Shown here: piece after piece, positions 25,865-33,330 of the stretch
Layout: the number at the start of each line of letters is the position of its first letter
Position numbering within the stretch: the stretch's first letter is position 1
Source: CAZMFZ01 sp046152935
GTDB taxonomy: Bacteria; Bacteroidota; Bacteroidia; Cytophagales; UBA9547
NCBI GenBank assembly: GCA_046152935.1
Contig: JBJXGB010000148.1
Span: 1-33,330 of the forward strand
Length of the DNA: 33,330 bases
Direction of reading: 5' to 3'
The notes under the pieces: model-generated
The model's database searches: none
Seen by the model: the letters and a program-made list of their open reading frames with translations, nothing else
Told to the model about the DNA's origin: nothing
Program-made: the position numbers and the translations under genes

Positions 25865-25966
25865 CTTCACGAATCAATATTTAGTTGAATATCTGGTTTT
25901 ATCTACATTCGAGGTTAAAATCTCGAATAGCGGAGGGGTTTGTTTGTGAAAACACAAGCAAAGGCT
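25865..25966 (+). repeat. Structured direct repeat, copy 2
   Basis: The second, diverged copy of the element at 25516, in the same orientation on the other side of the 22-bp array. Both stems are kept by G.U-compatible changes: CGAGGT (25910-25915) with ATCTCG (25920-25925), loop TAAA, and TTCACGAA (25866-25873) with TTTGTGAA. The 3' stretch after the inner hairpin is identical to copy 1. Confidence 0.75.
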
Positions 25967-25989
25967 TACGAACAAAGTCGAGGAGTAGC

Positions 25990-26028
25990 AAAAAAAACGC
26001 ATATAAGGTTTAAAACCTTATATGCGTT
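25990..26028 (-). terminator. Terminator of the endonuclease I gene
   Basis: A 16-bp perfect stem (25996-26011 with 26013-26028), read on the minus strand, is followed by a run of T from the A-run at 25991-25997. It lies 28 bases after the stop codon of the minus-strand endonuclease gene. The apical loop would open to a few A/T pairs. With weaker T-richness on its other side, it serves mainly the minus strand. Confidence 0.8.
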
Positions 26029-26055
26029 CGTTACTAACACTATGTGGCTATCTTG

Positions 26056-28347
26056 TCATTTAATTATCGAAATGCGTTTAGAAATTACCGTATTACTTGT
26101 TTTCAAAAGCAATATATAACTGCCAGTCTGCAAGGTAGTTGTGTTTATTTCAATGGCATTGGTGTTGCTGTCTGCTATTTCAAACACTTTTTCGCCCACA
26201 ATATTGAAGATAGAAACTGATTGAATAGGGTTGTTTTCAACATTGACATAAAGCATTTCAGAGGCAGGCTGCGGATACAAAGATACATTTTCGCTATTGC
26301 TATTGGCTGTTGAAGTGATGGAAACGCCTAAAATAGAGAAATTTAAGGTGCCTGTTTTACATTGTGCTTGATCGCAGAAAGTATACGTGTAGCTTTCTAA
26401 ACCTGTAAAGTTCGGTTTTGGCAAAAAGGTAAAAGTACCATCGGCATTGAGCACCAAATTGCTGCCACCTGCAAGTGCACCTACAAACGTTTCAAAGCTG
26501 CCTGCTTGTTGTTCATTGGCTATGCTGCCGTTTAGGGTAAGGTTTTTGGTCACCATCAAAGTTTGGATTTCGCTTTTTACATTAAAGTAAATAATGGCCG
26601 ATGTACAAGTACTTTTGTCGCAGACCTTGTACTCAAACGAATCGATTCCCGTGAAATTGGCGAGTGGTGTGTAGACAATATCTCCAAAATCATTGATAGA
26701 AATGGTATTGCCAAATGAAGTTTTTTCGTTTTCAAAACTTATGATTGTGAGGTTGTCATTGTCTGGATCGGAAAAATTGCCAGCAAGAGAGCCTGCGAAA
26801 TTGCCATTTTGAATGCCAGAAATGGTGAAACTATTGGCCAAAGGAGCTAAATTGTTGGCAGGAATGGTAACAACCACACCTGGTACAGAAACATTTGGCG
26901 CAGTAATAGTGCCGGCAATGGATGTATTGTAGCCTAGCACTTTTACATCATCTACCCTCCAAAGTGCGGCTTTATCAGCAGCTGCACCTGTAGATTGGTA
27001 CCTGAAAGCAAGATAAAATGCCGATGAATTGATGCCTGAAAGGGTTGATTGGCCAGATGGCAATAAATTTTGAGAATTTTCTGCTGAATAATTAACATTC
27101 GGAACGCTCAACCAAGTGGCTGAGTTGGGATTGCCAATGCCAGTGTAATTGGTAGAATACAATGCTGCAACTTCTTCATTGGCCAATGGAACATCTTTGT
27201 ATCTGGTGTAGGTAGAAAACGAGACCAATACTTTTTCAAAACCCGAAACAGATATTGGGTTGGCTATTAGCCAAGATTCAGTAGCACCAGCAGTTGAACT
27301 GGTAGAAACATACCCATTGGCTTCGAAATAGCCGTTGGCACAATTCCATTTTTTGCCCGATACCGTTACTACATTCCAACCATTATTTGAACAATTGGCA
27401 AAATTCTGATCGATCAAAATTGAGGTATTGTTGCCCAAAGTGGTGTTTACGCCCGCAGTTGTGTTTGGCCCAGTAGTGGTATTTACACCACCAACAGAGG
27501 TATTTACGCCCGAAGTAGTAGAATAGCCCCAAACCAAACCTGCATATTCTGGACGGTCAATAAATGGATTTCTATTTCCTTGAATCGCATAAATGGCATT
27601 GTTTCTATCTATTTCTTTTTGAGAAACAGGGTCTTGGGCGTGCCATTTGAATAAAAGATTTAGATACCACGTATCATAAGCTGGGAAACTAGTACCATTC
27701 AAGGCTGGTTTCCCCTCAATATTGGATTCCCAACCTGCGATTAAATCTTCATACCTTGTTGCCATATAGAAATAGGTTCTAGCTAAATCACCTTTATATT
27801 CATCTACAGGCTCAAACACTGTTCCAGAATAGCCTGGATAAGTATTTGGGCCTCTTTTGCTACCGTTTGAAGTTTTACAATGAATCGGAGAGCCTGAAGC
27901 ACACACAACTGACGTGTTTTCCACTTCACCAAAAGGATAATTGCCTCGCACCGCATTTACATAGCCATCAGAAGCATATAGGTGGAAAATGTCTGAATAC
28001 ATTGGCGAGGCATCGTTGAACCAGCTTTTTGGAAAAGAGTGCTCTCTATTGTAGCAATCACCTTCTTTGGAATAATTGCCACACTGGTTGCTGCCAAAAT
28101 TCCAGTCTTTATTTGAATAAATGTCCCAAGGGCGACCGTTTGGTTTTTTGTCTGTGGTGTTAAAGGCATTCCAAACTCCGGGGGTGTAGCTTTGTACGGA
28201 GTGCCCCTTTATTTTATCATAAAGGGCTGTTTTTAAGGCAGCTCCAGATTTGCCAGCCGCTACATCGTAGTAGCCAGATGGGATTTGGGTAAAGGCATAT
28301 TGGAATAATGCGATACCTATGCAAATAAGTAAAAGTTGTTTTTTCAT
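26056..28347 (-). CDS. T9SS-secreted endonuclease I family protein
   Basis: A 763-residue secreted nuclease. Signal peptide (about 1-20). Residues about 22-275 form an endonuclease I (EndA/NucM/Vvn-type) domain with CYNREHSFPKSWF (catalytic His103) and SDIFHLYASDGYVNAVRGNYPFG (His122, Asn131, Asn136). A linker (about 272-309) of Asn-Thr-Thr repeats follows, then a choice-of-anchor-J/MAM-like beta domain (about 310-474). Two Ig-like modules of the tandem-95 type (about 505-590 and 592-672) each contain one Cys pair (CDKSTC, CDQAQC). The last roughly 75 residues are a T9SS type A sorting domain. It should cleave DNA or RNA outside the cell or on its surface, perhaps for nutrients. The divergent neighbour across a 485-base gap is also T9SS cargo. 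Confidence 0.88.
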   Translation of the reverse strand: MKKQLLLICIGIALFQYAFTQIPSGYYDVAAGKSGAALKTALYDKIKGHSVQSYTPGVWNAFNTTDKKPNGRPWDIYSNKDWNFGSNQCGNYSKEGDCYNREHSFPKSWFNDASPMYSDIFHLYASDGYVNAVRGNYPFGEVENTSVVCASGSPIHCKTSNGSKRGPNTYPGYSGTVFEPVDEYKGDLARTYFYMATRYEDLIAGWESNIEGKPALNGTSFPAYDTWYLNLLFKWHAQDPVSQKEIDRNNAIYAIQGNRNPFIDRPEYAGLVWGYSTTSGVNTSVGGVNTTTGPNTTAGVNTTLGNNTSILIDQNFANCSNNGWNVVTVSGKKWNCANGYFEANGYVSTSSTAGATESWLIANPISVSGFEKVLVSFSTYTRYKDVPLANEEVAALYSTNYTGIGNPNSATWLSVPNVNYSAENSQNLLPSGQSTLSGINSSAFYLAFRYQSTGAAADKAALWRVDDVKVLGYNTSIAGTITAPNVSVPGVVVTIPANNLAPLANSFTISGIQNGNFAGSLAGNFSDPDNDNLTIISFENEKTSFGNTISINDFGDIVYTPLANFTGIDSFEYKVCDKSTCTSAIIYFNVKSEIQTLMVTKNLTLNGSIANEQQAGSFETFVGALAGGSNLVLNADGTFTFLPKPNFTGLESYTYTFCDQAQCKTGTLNFSILGVSITSTANSNSENVSLYPQPASEMLYVNVENNPIQSVSIFNIVGEKVFEIADSNTNAIEINTTTLQTGSYILLLKTSNTVISKRISIIK

Positions 28348-28370
28348 AATTGATTTTTTAGTTAACCTTT

Positions 28371-28378
28371 CAAAACTA
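28371..28378 (-). promoter_or_regulatory. Candidate -7 box (TAGTTTTG) of the endonuclease gene
   Basis: Read on the minus strand this matches TAnnTTTG and lies 23 bases before the ATG at 28347. No clear TTTG is found 17-23 bases upstream, so the call rests on the -7 box alone. Confidence 0.4.
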
Positions 28379-28754
28379 GCTTTTTAAGGTGTTGAAATGA
28401 TTAAAACCATATTATGATTTCGTTAACAAATGGGCATATATACCTATAAATACCGAAGATAAAGTTTACTTTTTTGGGCTTTTGTAGTTGCCAATTTATG
28501 AATGAAGTGCTACCATTTGGCTTTGAAATGCAAAATATTGTACACATTATGCTATTTTATGATAAAAAAACGATCATTAGCCACTAAAGAATAAGTAAAA
28601 AATGGAGTAGCGCAATTTACCATTTTGATAAAACTGTATAAGGCTGGTAAAAACCAATGCCATAGTTTTGAAGCGTTAATATGCGATTTGTGCCTTTGAG
28701 CCTTTGTATGTTAAATAATTGTGTACAAAAAATAACAATTTGATAACTGGTGTA

Positions 28755-28788
28755 TTTGCTACATTGGTTGTTGGGTAAAGTATTTTTG
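28755..28788 (+). promoter_or_regulatory. Candidate promoter of the lamin-tail protein (TTTG-N22-TATTTTTG)
   Basis: TTTG at 28755-28758, a 22-base spacer and TATTTTTG at 28781-28788 fit the Bacteroidota consensus at the long end of its spacing range. Transcription would start near 28792, leaving a leader of about 40 bases. Confidence 0.5.
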
Positions 28789-28832
28789 GAAACTCAATTA
28801 ATGAAACCATTCATTCAACTAATAAAAAAACA

Positions 28833-31800
28833 ATGAAAAAAGTATTTACAATTTTATTAATCGCCTTCGCATTCGTGGTGAATGTAAGCGGGCAGACAAC
28901 AGATTTATTCTTTTCGGAATATTTGGAAGGTTCCTCAAACAACAAAGCCTTAGAAATATTTAATGGGACAGGAGTAGATATTGATTTTGATGTTCAAAGA
29001 TATGTGGTTAGAACATATTCAAATGGTGCAACTACTGCTGCCAACAATTTGACCTTGACAGGTATTATAAAAAATAACTCTACGTATGTAATTTCAAATT
29101 CATCAGCAATCACCTCAATTTTAGGTTTAGCGAGCGTGACTAGCGGTGTTACAAATTATAATGGAGATGACGCTGTGGCATTGTTTAATGGTGAAACTTT
29201 GATAGATGCTATTGGTCAAATTGGTTTCGATCCAGGTTCAAACTGGATAGCAAATGGAGTAGCTACAAATGAATTGACGTTGATTAGAAAAGCTACTGTT
29301 TGCACTGGTGATGCTAATAGCACAGATGCTTTTGACCCTAGCGTTGAGTGGTTTGCTTTACCTCAAAATGATGCTTCAAGTTTAGGAACTCATACTATCT
29401 CTGGTTGTGTTGCTCCTAGCCTCTCTTCGGCCAACACCATCACAGGTTTTACTGTCGCAGGCGTTGCTGCTAACATCAATGGTCTTGACATTACCGCAAC
29501 TGTTCCTTTTGGTACTACCTTGAATGGCATAATGCCAATGGGCGATATTTCTCCGCTCGCCACAGTAAACCCTTCATTTGCTACTACACAAGATTTTACT
29601 TCTTTGGTAAGCTATACTGTTACAGCCGAAGATTTATCGACTCAAGTGTACAATGTATCTGTAACTAGTACTCCTGCTTCATCAGCTAAGTTGATCACGA
29701 TTTTTAACTTGCCAGGTCAGTCTGGTTCTACCATTTCTGGCAACAATGTTTTCGTTTCATTTCCTTCTGGTGCTACTATCAATAGTTTGTCTCCATCAGC
29801 TGCTGTTTCAAATGATGCTACGGTGAGCCCTGCATTTGGAGCTTCGCAAGATTTTGGTAACATGGTTGTGTATACAGTTACTGCCCAAGATATGAGTACC
29901 AATGTGTATACCGTTGTAAGTACAATAGCTACCATTTTGTCTGACGCAAATGACATTACCGACTTTACTGTTGCAGGTGTTGCCGCTATGATCTCAGGTA
30001 CAACCATTAGCGCTACCGTTCCATTTGGCACAAATTTGACCAATATTGCACCACTAGGTTCTATTTCAGCTGCTTCAACAGTAAATCCAGCGTTTACAGT
30101 GCCACAAGACTTTCGCTCGATGGTTAGTTACACAGTAACAGCCCAAGATTTGAGCATCGAAATTTATACCGTTACGGTAACAGCCTTACCTGGCTCATCT
30201 GCCAATGCACTTTCTGCCTTTACATTGCAAGGTGGTTTTGTAGGTAGCATTGTAGGAACAAATATTGCTATTGCTGTGCCTTTTGGAACAAGCCTAGCAA
30301 ACCTTACAGCAGCAGGTACTATTTCAGCAAATGCTACTGTAGCCCCTGCGTTTGCTACAGCTTTGAATTATGGAAGTGCTAGAGTACTTACAGTTACGGC
30401 CCAAAATATGACTAGCGTAGCTTTTTATAGTGTATCGGTAACAGTAATGCCTTCCGTACCTGGTTTTGCTGGTGTTACAGAAACGTTTACAGTTGATCCT
30501 GTTTCTTTGGGTTGGTCTATTTACACCCCGAAAAGTTTGAAAAACTGGTTCTTTGATGCCACCAATGGTAGAATGGAGGGCAATGGCTTTGGCTCTACAG
30601 GTGCAAGCTCTATGGAAAGCTGGTTGATAACTCCAAAATTAACTTTTGCTGGCGCAAGTCAAGCTGTGGCTTATGGTGGTTCATTTTCATTCGCTGATGC
30701 AGGCACAGCTAAACCAGCCCAAGTGTTGTATTCTACCAATTATATAGGTACAGGTCCAGTATCTGTAGCAGGGTGGAATGTAATTGCAGATGATTACCAA
30801 GGGGTAGTAACGGTAGCAGGCTTTAAAAACTTTACATCAACTGGCACTGGATACATTGCCTTTAGATATATATCTAGTTCCCCAGCATCTGGCGGCTCTG
30901 TTAGATGGAGATTGGACAATGTGTCTATTACTGGAGCGTCTATTTTTACACCTACTGTTGTTGGTTTTACTTACAATGTAGAAGCAAATATTCCTTCTGG
31001 CGTTACTTTAACAGGTATTCAACCTATCAGCTATTTAAGAAATTCGGTTTCTGCAACAACAGGGTTATCTACTTTGTCTGGTGCTTTAGTAGTTACTATT
31101 GCTGGTAGAGTTACAGGTCCAAACCAAAGAGGTACTTCTGATGGTTACCAATTTAGAATTATTGACACCAATGGAGATGCTGTTGTATTTCGTGCTACTA
31201 CTTCGGTTTCTGGATTGACTTTAACTGATGGTGATTTGTTAACAGTTGCAGGTACTGTTACTCACTTTAATGGTTTGTTGCAATTGACATCTACTTCTTA
31301 TATCAAAGGTGCTAATGTAGCTCAAAGACAAATGCCAACGGTGGTAACTTCACTTTCTGAAAACACTGAATCCAAAATTATAACAATGGTGGCTTCTAGT
31401 GTAAGCAGAACTTCTTGGAACGATGCACCAACTGGAGGCTTTGATTTCCTAATGACTGTTGCAGGTTCTCCAGTACTGGCCAGAATTCAAACTTATCATA
31501 CAGGTGTATATGGTAAAACATATACTGAGCTTTTTGGATCAGAATTTAACGTTACCAATATTACAATCACAGGTTTTGGTGGTCAATTTGACAGCTCAGA
31601 TCCGCGTATTTCAGGTTATCAATTAGAACCTTACTTGGCATCAGATATTATTGCAGTGGCTCCTGTAGCTCCATCTACCCTTGCTGGTTTCACTTCTTTC
31701 TTTTTTCCAGCAAATGCGCTACTAGGCTTGTTAGAAGACGTTGTTGCTACTATCAACGGTTCAAACATTGATTTTGTGGTGTCTTCAAATGTAACTGTAA

Positions 31801-32228
31801 ATGGGCTCAACTTATTTTATACCTTGAATACTGGCGCAAAAGCTTCTATTTCAAATGGTAGCACTCCATCTTTCTTGTTTAGTATTGCTGGAAATAATTT
31901 CTATACTGATATAGTAGTTACTGCCCAAGCTGGAAACATTGCTACGTATAGAGTAAATGTAAAAGTAGCTACGCCTACTAGCACATTGGCAGAAACAGAA
32001 TTGAGTGATCTTTTGATATATCCAAACCCTTCAAACGGTACTTTCAATATAGCTGCTGATAATGCAACTGCGATTGAGATTTACAATTTGATAGGCGTGA
32101 AAGTGTTTGCAACCAGCATTTCTGGCAAAGTTTCAAATGTAGTTTTCACTGAAAGCAAAGGAATATATTTCTTGAAAGTGATTTCTAAATCTGGTGCTTC
32201 TGTAGTGAAACGCATCGTAGTAGAATAG
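28833..32228 (+). CDS. T9SS-secreted lamin-tail/OB-like multidomain protein
   Basis: A 1131-residue secreted protein with no clear catalytic site. In order: signal peptide (about 1-20); lamin-tail domain (about 22-190: LFFSEYLEGSSNNKALEIFNG, then NGDDAVALFNG and IDAIGQIG); four tandem beta modules of about 86 residues resembling DUF5018 (starting near 197, 282, 369, 455), each with VPFG or FPSG and a YTVTAQD-type strand. Next come a choice-of-anchor-J module (about 545-708), a DUF5689/OB-like domain (about 709-940: GRVTGPN, YQFRIIDTNGDAVVFR, GTVTHFNGLLQL), a diverged fifth beta module (about 945-1049) and a T9SS type A sorting domain (about 1055-1131). Lamin-tail plus OB folds are the accessory domains of large extracellular nucleases such as ExeM, and a separate EEP nuclease is encoded next. 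An adhesin or nucleic-acid binder is the likely class. Confidence 0.8.
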   Translation: MKKVFTILLIAFAFVVNVSGQTTDLFFSEYLEGSSNNKALEIFNGTGVDIDFDVQRYVVRTYSNGATTAANNLTLTGIIKNNSTYVISNSSAITSILGLASVTSGVTNYNGDDAVALFNGETLIDAIGQIGFDPGSNWIANGVATNELTLIRKATVCTGDANSTDAFDPSVEWFALPQNDASSLGTHTISGCVAPSLSSANTITGFTVAGVAANINGLDITATVPFGTTLNGIMPMGDISPLATVNPSFATTQDFTSLVSYTVTAEDLSTQVYNVSVTSTPASSAKLITIFNLPGQSGSTISGNNVFVSFPSGATINSLSPSAAVSNDATVSPAFGASQDFGNMVVYTVTAQDMSTNVYTVVSTIATILSDANDITDFTVAGVAAMISGTTISATVPFGTNLTNIAPLGSISAASTVNPAFTVPQDFRSMVSYTVTAQDLSIEIYTVTVTALPGSSANALSAFTLQGGFVGSIVGTNIAIAVPFGTSLANLTAAGTISANATVAPAFATALNYGSARVLTVTAQNMTSVAFYSVSVTVMPSVPGFAGVTETFTVDPVSLGWSIYTPKSLKNWFFDATNGRMEGNGFGSTGASSMESWLITPKLTFAGASQAVAYGGSFSFADAGTAKPAQVLYSTNYIGTGPVSVAGWNVIADDYQGVVTVAGFKNFTSTGTGYIAFRYISSSPASGGSVRWRLDNVSITGASIFTPTVVGFTYNVEANIPSGVTLTGIQPISYLRNSVSATTGLSTLSGALVVTIAGRVTGPNQRGTSDGYQFRIIDTNGDAVVFRATTSVSGLTLTDGDLLTVAGTVTHFNGLLQLTSTSYIKGANVAQRQMPTVVTSLSENTESKIITMVASSVSRTSWNDAPTGGFDFLMTVAGSPVLARIQTYHTGVYGKTYTELFGSEFNVTNITITGFGGQFDSSDPRISGYQLEPYLASDIIAVAPVAPSTLAGFTSFFFPANALLGLLEDVVATINGSNIDFVVSSNVTVNGLNLFYTLNTGAKASISNGSTPSFLFSIAGNNFYTDIVVTAQAGNIATYRVNVKVATPTSTLAETELSDLLIYPNPSNGTFNIAADNATAIEIYNLIGVKVFATSISGKVSNVVFTESKGIYFLKVISKSGASVVKRIVVE

Positions 32229-32251
32229 TCGCAGACCTTGTCAACTTTGGA

Positions 32252-32282
32252 GATTTGACAACTTTTCAAAAGTTGTCAAATC
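32252..32282. terminator. Perfect 15-bp palindrome after the lamin-tail gene
   Basis: A 15-bp perfect stem (32252-32266 with 32268-32282) around a single central base begins 24 bases after the stop codon. It contains TTGACAACTTTT and its complement. No T-run follows directly, so it may act together with the second hairpin or be a repeat-family member. Confidence 0.55.
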
Positions 32283-32299
32283 TTAAGGTTTAAAAAAGC

Positions 32300-32337
32300 A
32301 AACCCTGTCAATGTTGAAAAAACCATTGACAGGGTTT
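32300..32337 (+). terminator. 14-bp stem-loop terminator
   Basis: A perfect 14-bp stem (32300-32313 with 32324-32337, core CCCTGTCAATG) has a 10-base loop. It ends in GGGTTTATAAAA on the plus strand, and an A-run (32292-32297) precedes it, so it could end transcription in either direction. Confidence 0.6.
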
Positions 32338-32367
32338 ATAAAAATCATTAACAAAGTTTTTATCGTA

Positions 32368-32520
32368 TTGCCACTATTTGCGCAGAATATGCCAAAGTTC
32401 ACACGAATTATGCCAAAGTTTATGCAAACTATGCCAAAGTTCACGCAGATTGTGCCATCATTCGCACAAATTATGCCAAAGTTTGCGCCAATTGTGCCAA
32501 CATTCGTGTAATATGTGGCA
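32368..32520. repeat. 21-bp tandem array, seven to eight units
   Basis: Units begin every 21 bases (32368, 32389, 32410, 32431, 32452, 32473, 32494, and a decayed one near 32515), with an (A/G)TGCCAAAG(T/C)TT-type core followed by a GC-containing variable part and AAT or ATT. Read in one plus frame (32311-32511), the array would encode heptads of the MPKFTQI type. I regard it as non-coding DNA because no promoter or signal precedes that frame. Confidence 0.8.
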
Positions 32521-32627
32521 AAATCAATGGTAAAAAGGGCAATAGAGTAGTGTTTAAGATTATTATTTTGCGAGGAATTACATCAAAGCATTAAAAAAAC
32601 AACAATCATACCACCTAAGTTGCCTTA

Positions 32628-33330
32628 ATGAAAAAATTTTACTTTCTATTTTCTTTGTTATTCTTTTCATTTTTTGATGGCCAGAGCCAAACATTAAGCG
32701 ACACATTAAATATTGTGCAATACAATATTCTTCGCTACGGTTCGCCAGGCATTAGTTGCACACCATTGTCTACAACAGCTAAAAACCCTTACTTAAAAAC
32801 ATTTGTCGATTACGAACTGCCTGACATTTTAGGCATAAATGAAATAGGATTTGCCCAAACAAACGTTACGAGCTTTTTAGATAATGTGCTGAATACCAGT
32901 GGTAGAACAAACTACAAAGCTGCTACGATGGTAGATAATGGTAGTTTGTCAAGCGATAATATTCAAGACTTGGTTTTTTATAATAGTGCCAAGCTTAGAC
33001 TTGTAAGCCAATCGGTAATTGATTGCTCTCCTAGAGATTTTTTTCTTTACAATTTCAAACACAAAAATCCAACTGGCGATAGTGCAACTATTACTGTTAT
33101 ATTAGGTCATTTAAAATCGTCTGATGGTACAACCGATAGAAGCACCCGAGGAGACTGTGCTACCAATATTATGAGCCATCTTGCTGCCAATTACAATAAA
33201 ACCGGCAATTACTTTGTAATGGGCGACTTTAACTTGTACAAGACAACGGAAGCTGCCTACGTTAATTTTACGACTAATGCCAACAAAAAGATCAATTTTA
33301 TGGATCCTTTGTATGCTGTAATCACTACAG
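32628..33330 (+). CDS. Endonuclease/exonuclease/phosphatase (EEP) family secreted protein, 3' truncated by window
   Basis: Starts at ATG 32628 and runs off the window after 234 codons. Signal peptide (about 1-20: MKKFYFLFSLLFFSFFDGQS). EEP-fold motifs are in order: QYNILRYG (Asn33), GINEIG (Glu72, metal ligand), ILGHLKSSDG (His161) and MGDFNLYK (Asp200, Asn202). This is a DNase I-like secreted hydrolase, probably a nuclease, though phosphodiesterases share the fold. The C-terminus, where a T9SS sorting domain would be expected, lies outside the window. It follows the lamin-tail/OB protein on the same strand after the palindromes and the 21-bp array. A near-match to the -7 box (TTATTTTG) lies upstream at about 32563-32570. 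Confidence 0.85.
   Translation, partial: MKKFYFLFSLLFFSFFDGQSQTLSDTLNIVQYNILRYGSPGISCTPLSTTAKNPYLKTFVDYELPDILGINEIGFAQTNVTSFLDNVLNTSGRTNYKAATMVDNGSLSSDNIQDLVFYNSAKLRLVSQSVIDCSPRDFFLYNFKHKNPTGDSATITVILGHLKSSDGTTDRSTRGDCATNIMSHLAANYNKTGNYFVMGDFNLYKTTEAAYVNFTTNANKKINFMDPLYAVITT

Larger units (their letters stand above)
28348..28832. other. Divergent intergenic region between two T9SS-cargo genes
   Basis: 485 bases without a convincing reading frame. It holds a -7 box for each divergent gene and a widely spaced inverted repeat, TTGTACACATTAT (28538-28550) and ATAATTGTGTACAA (28715-28728), the halves complementary except for one inserted base. I see no RNA gene. Confidence 0.6.

Noticed and set aside
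32311..32511. 66-codon protein with MPKFTQI heptads
   Set aside because: It is the 21-bp tandem array read in one frame; it begins inside a terminator hairpin and has no promoter, so I treat it as non-coding.

Overview
The window looks like a chromosomal segment of a Bacteroidota bacterium, probably of the Cytophagales or a related aerobic, environmental lineage. The sequence is AT-rich. Several genes end in type IX secretion (T9SS) sorting domains. Promoter candidates fit the Bacteroidota form (TTTG, about 19 bases, TAnnTTTG), and clear Shine-Dalgarno sites are rare. Five genes appear to start at TTG or GTG. No tRNA, rRNA, CRISPR, insertion sequence or prophage gene was seen.

Layout. Positions 1-4490 (minus strand) hold three envelope genes: a barrel/CnaB/SPOR protein, a lipoprotein with a duplicated domain, and a small T9SS cargo protein. 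Positions 4999-16445 (plus strand) hold an eight-gene respiratory operon: Alternative Complex III (actA-actF) followed by cytochrome c oxidase subunits II and I. It has a promoter that abuts the first ATG and a strong terminator after the last gene. Heme A synthase (ctaA) follows. Positions 17655-25364 (plus strand) hold a mixed set: a putative outer-membrane protein, an alkyltransferase-like DNA-lesion protein, a propeller/Y_Y_Y membrane protein without a kinase, the murein-recycling ligase Mpl, a DnaQ-type exonuclease, a stand-alone response regulator and lumazine synthase (ribH).

Positions 25365-26055 form a repeat island: two diverged copies of a roughly 105-base hairpin-forming element flank a six-unit 22-bp tandem array, followed by a strong terminator for the minus-strand gene. 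Positions 26056-33330 look like an extracellular nucleic-acid-degradation locus. It holds a T9SS-exported endonuclease I and, divergently, a 1131-residue T9SS protein with lamin-tail and OB-like domains. A separate EEP-family nuclease that runs off the window comes next. Twin palindromes and a 21-bp tandem array lie between those last two genes.

How the genes work together. ActA-F would oxidise menaquinol and pass electrons through c-type hemes to the aa3-type oxidase (CtaC/CtaD), whose heme A needs CtaA. Oxidase subunit III, heme O synthase and SCO/Cox11 assembly factors are not in this window. The most novel-looking parts are the nuclease locus, which resembles a split ExeM-type nuclease, the two helically phased repeat arrays, and the paired structured repeats.
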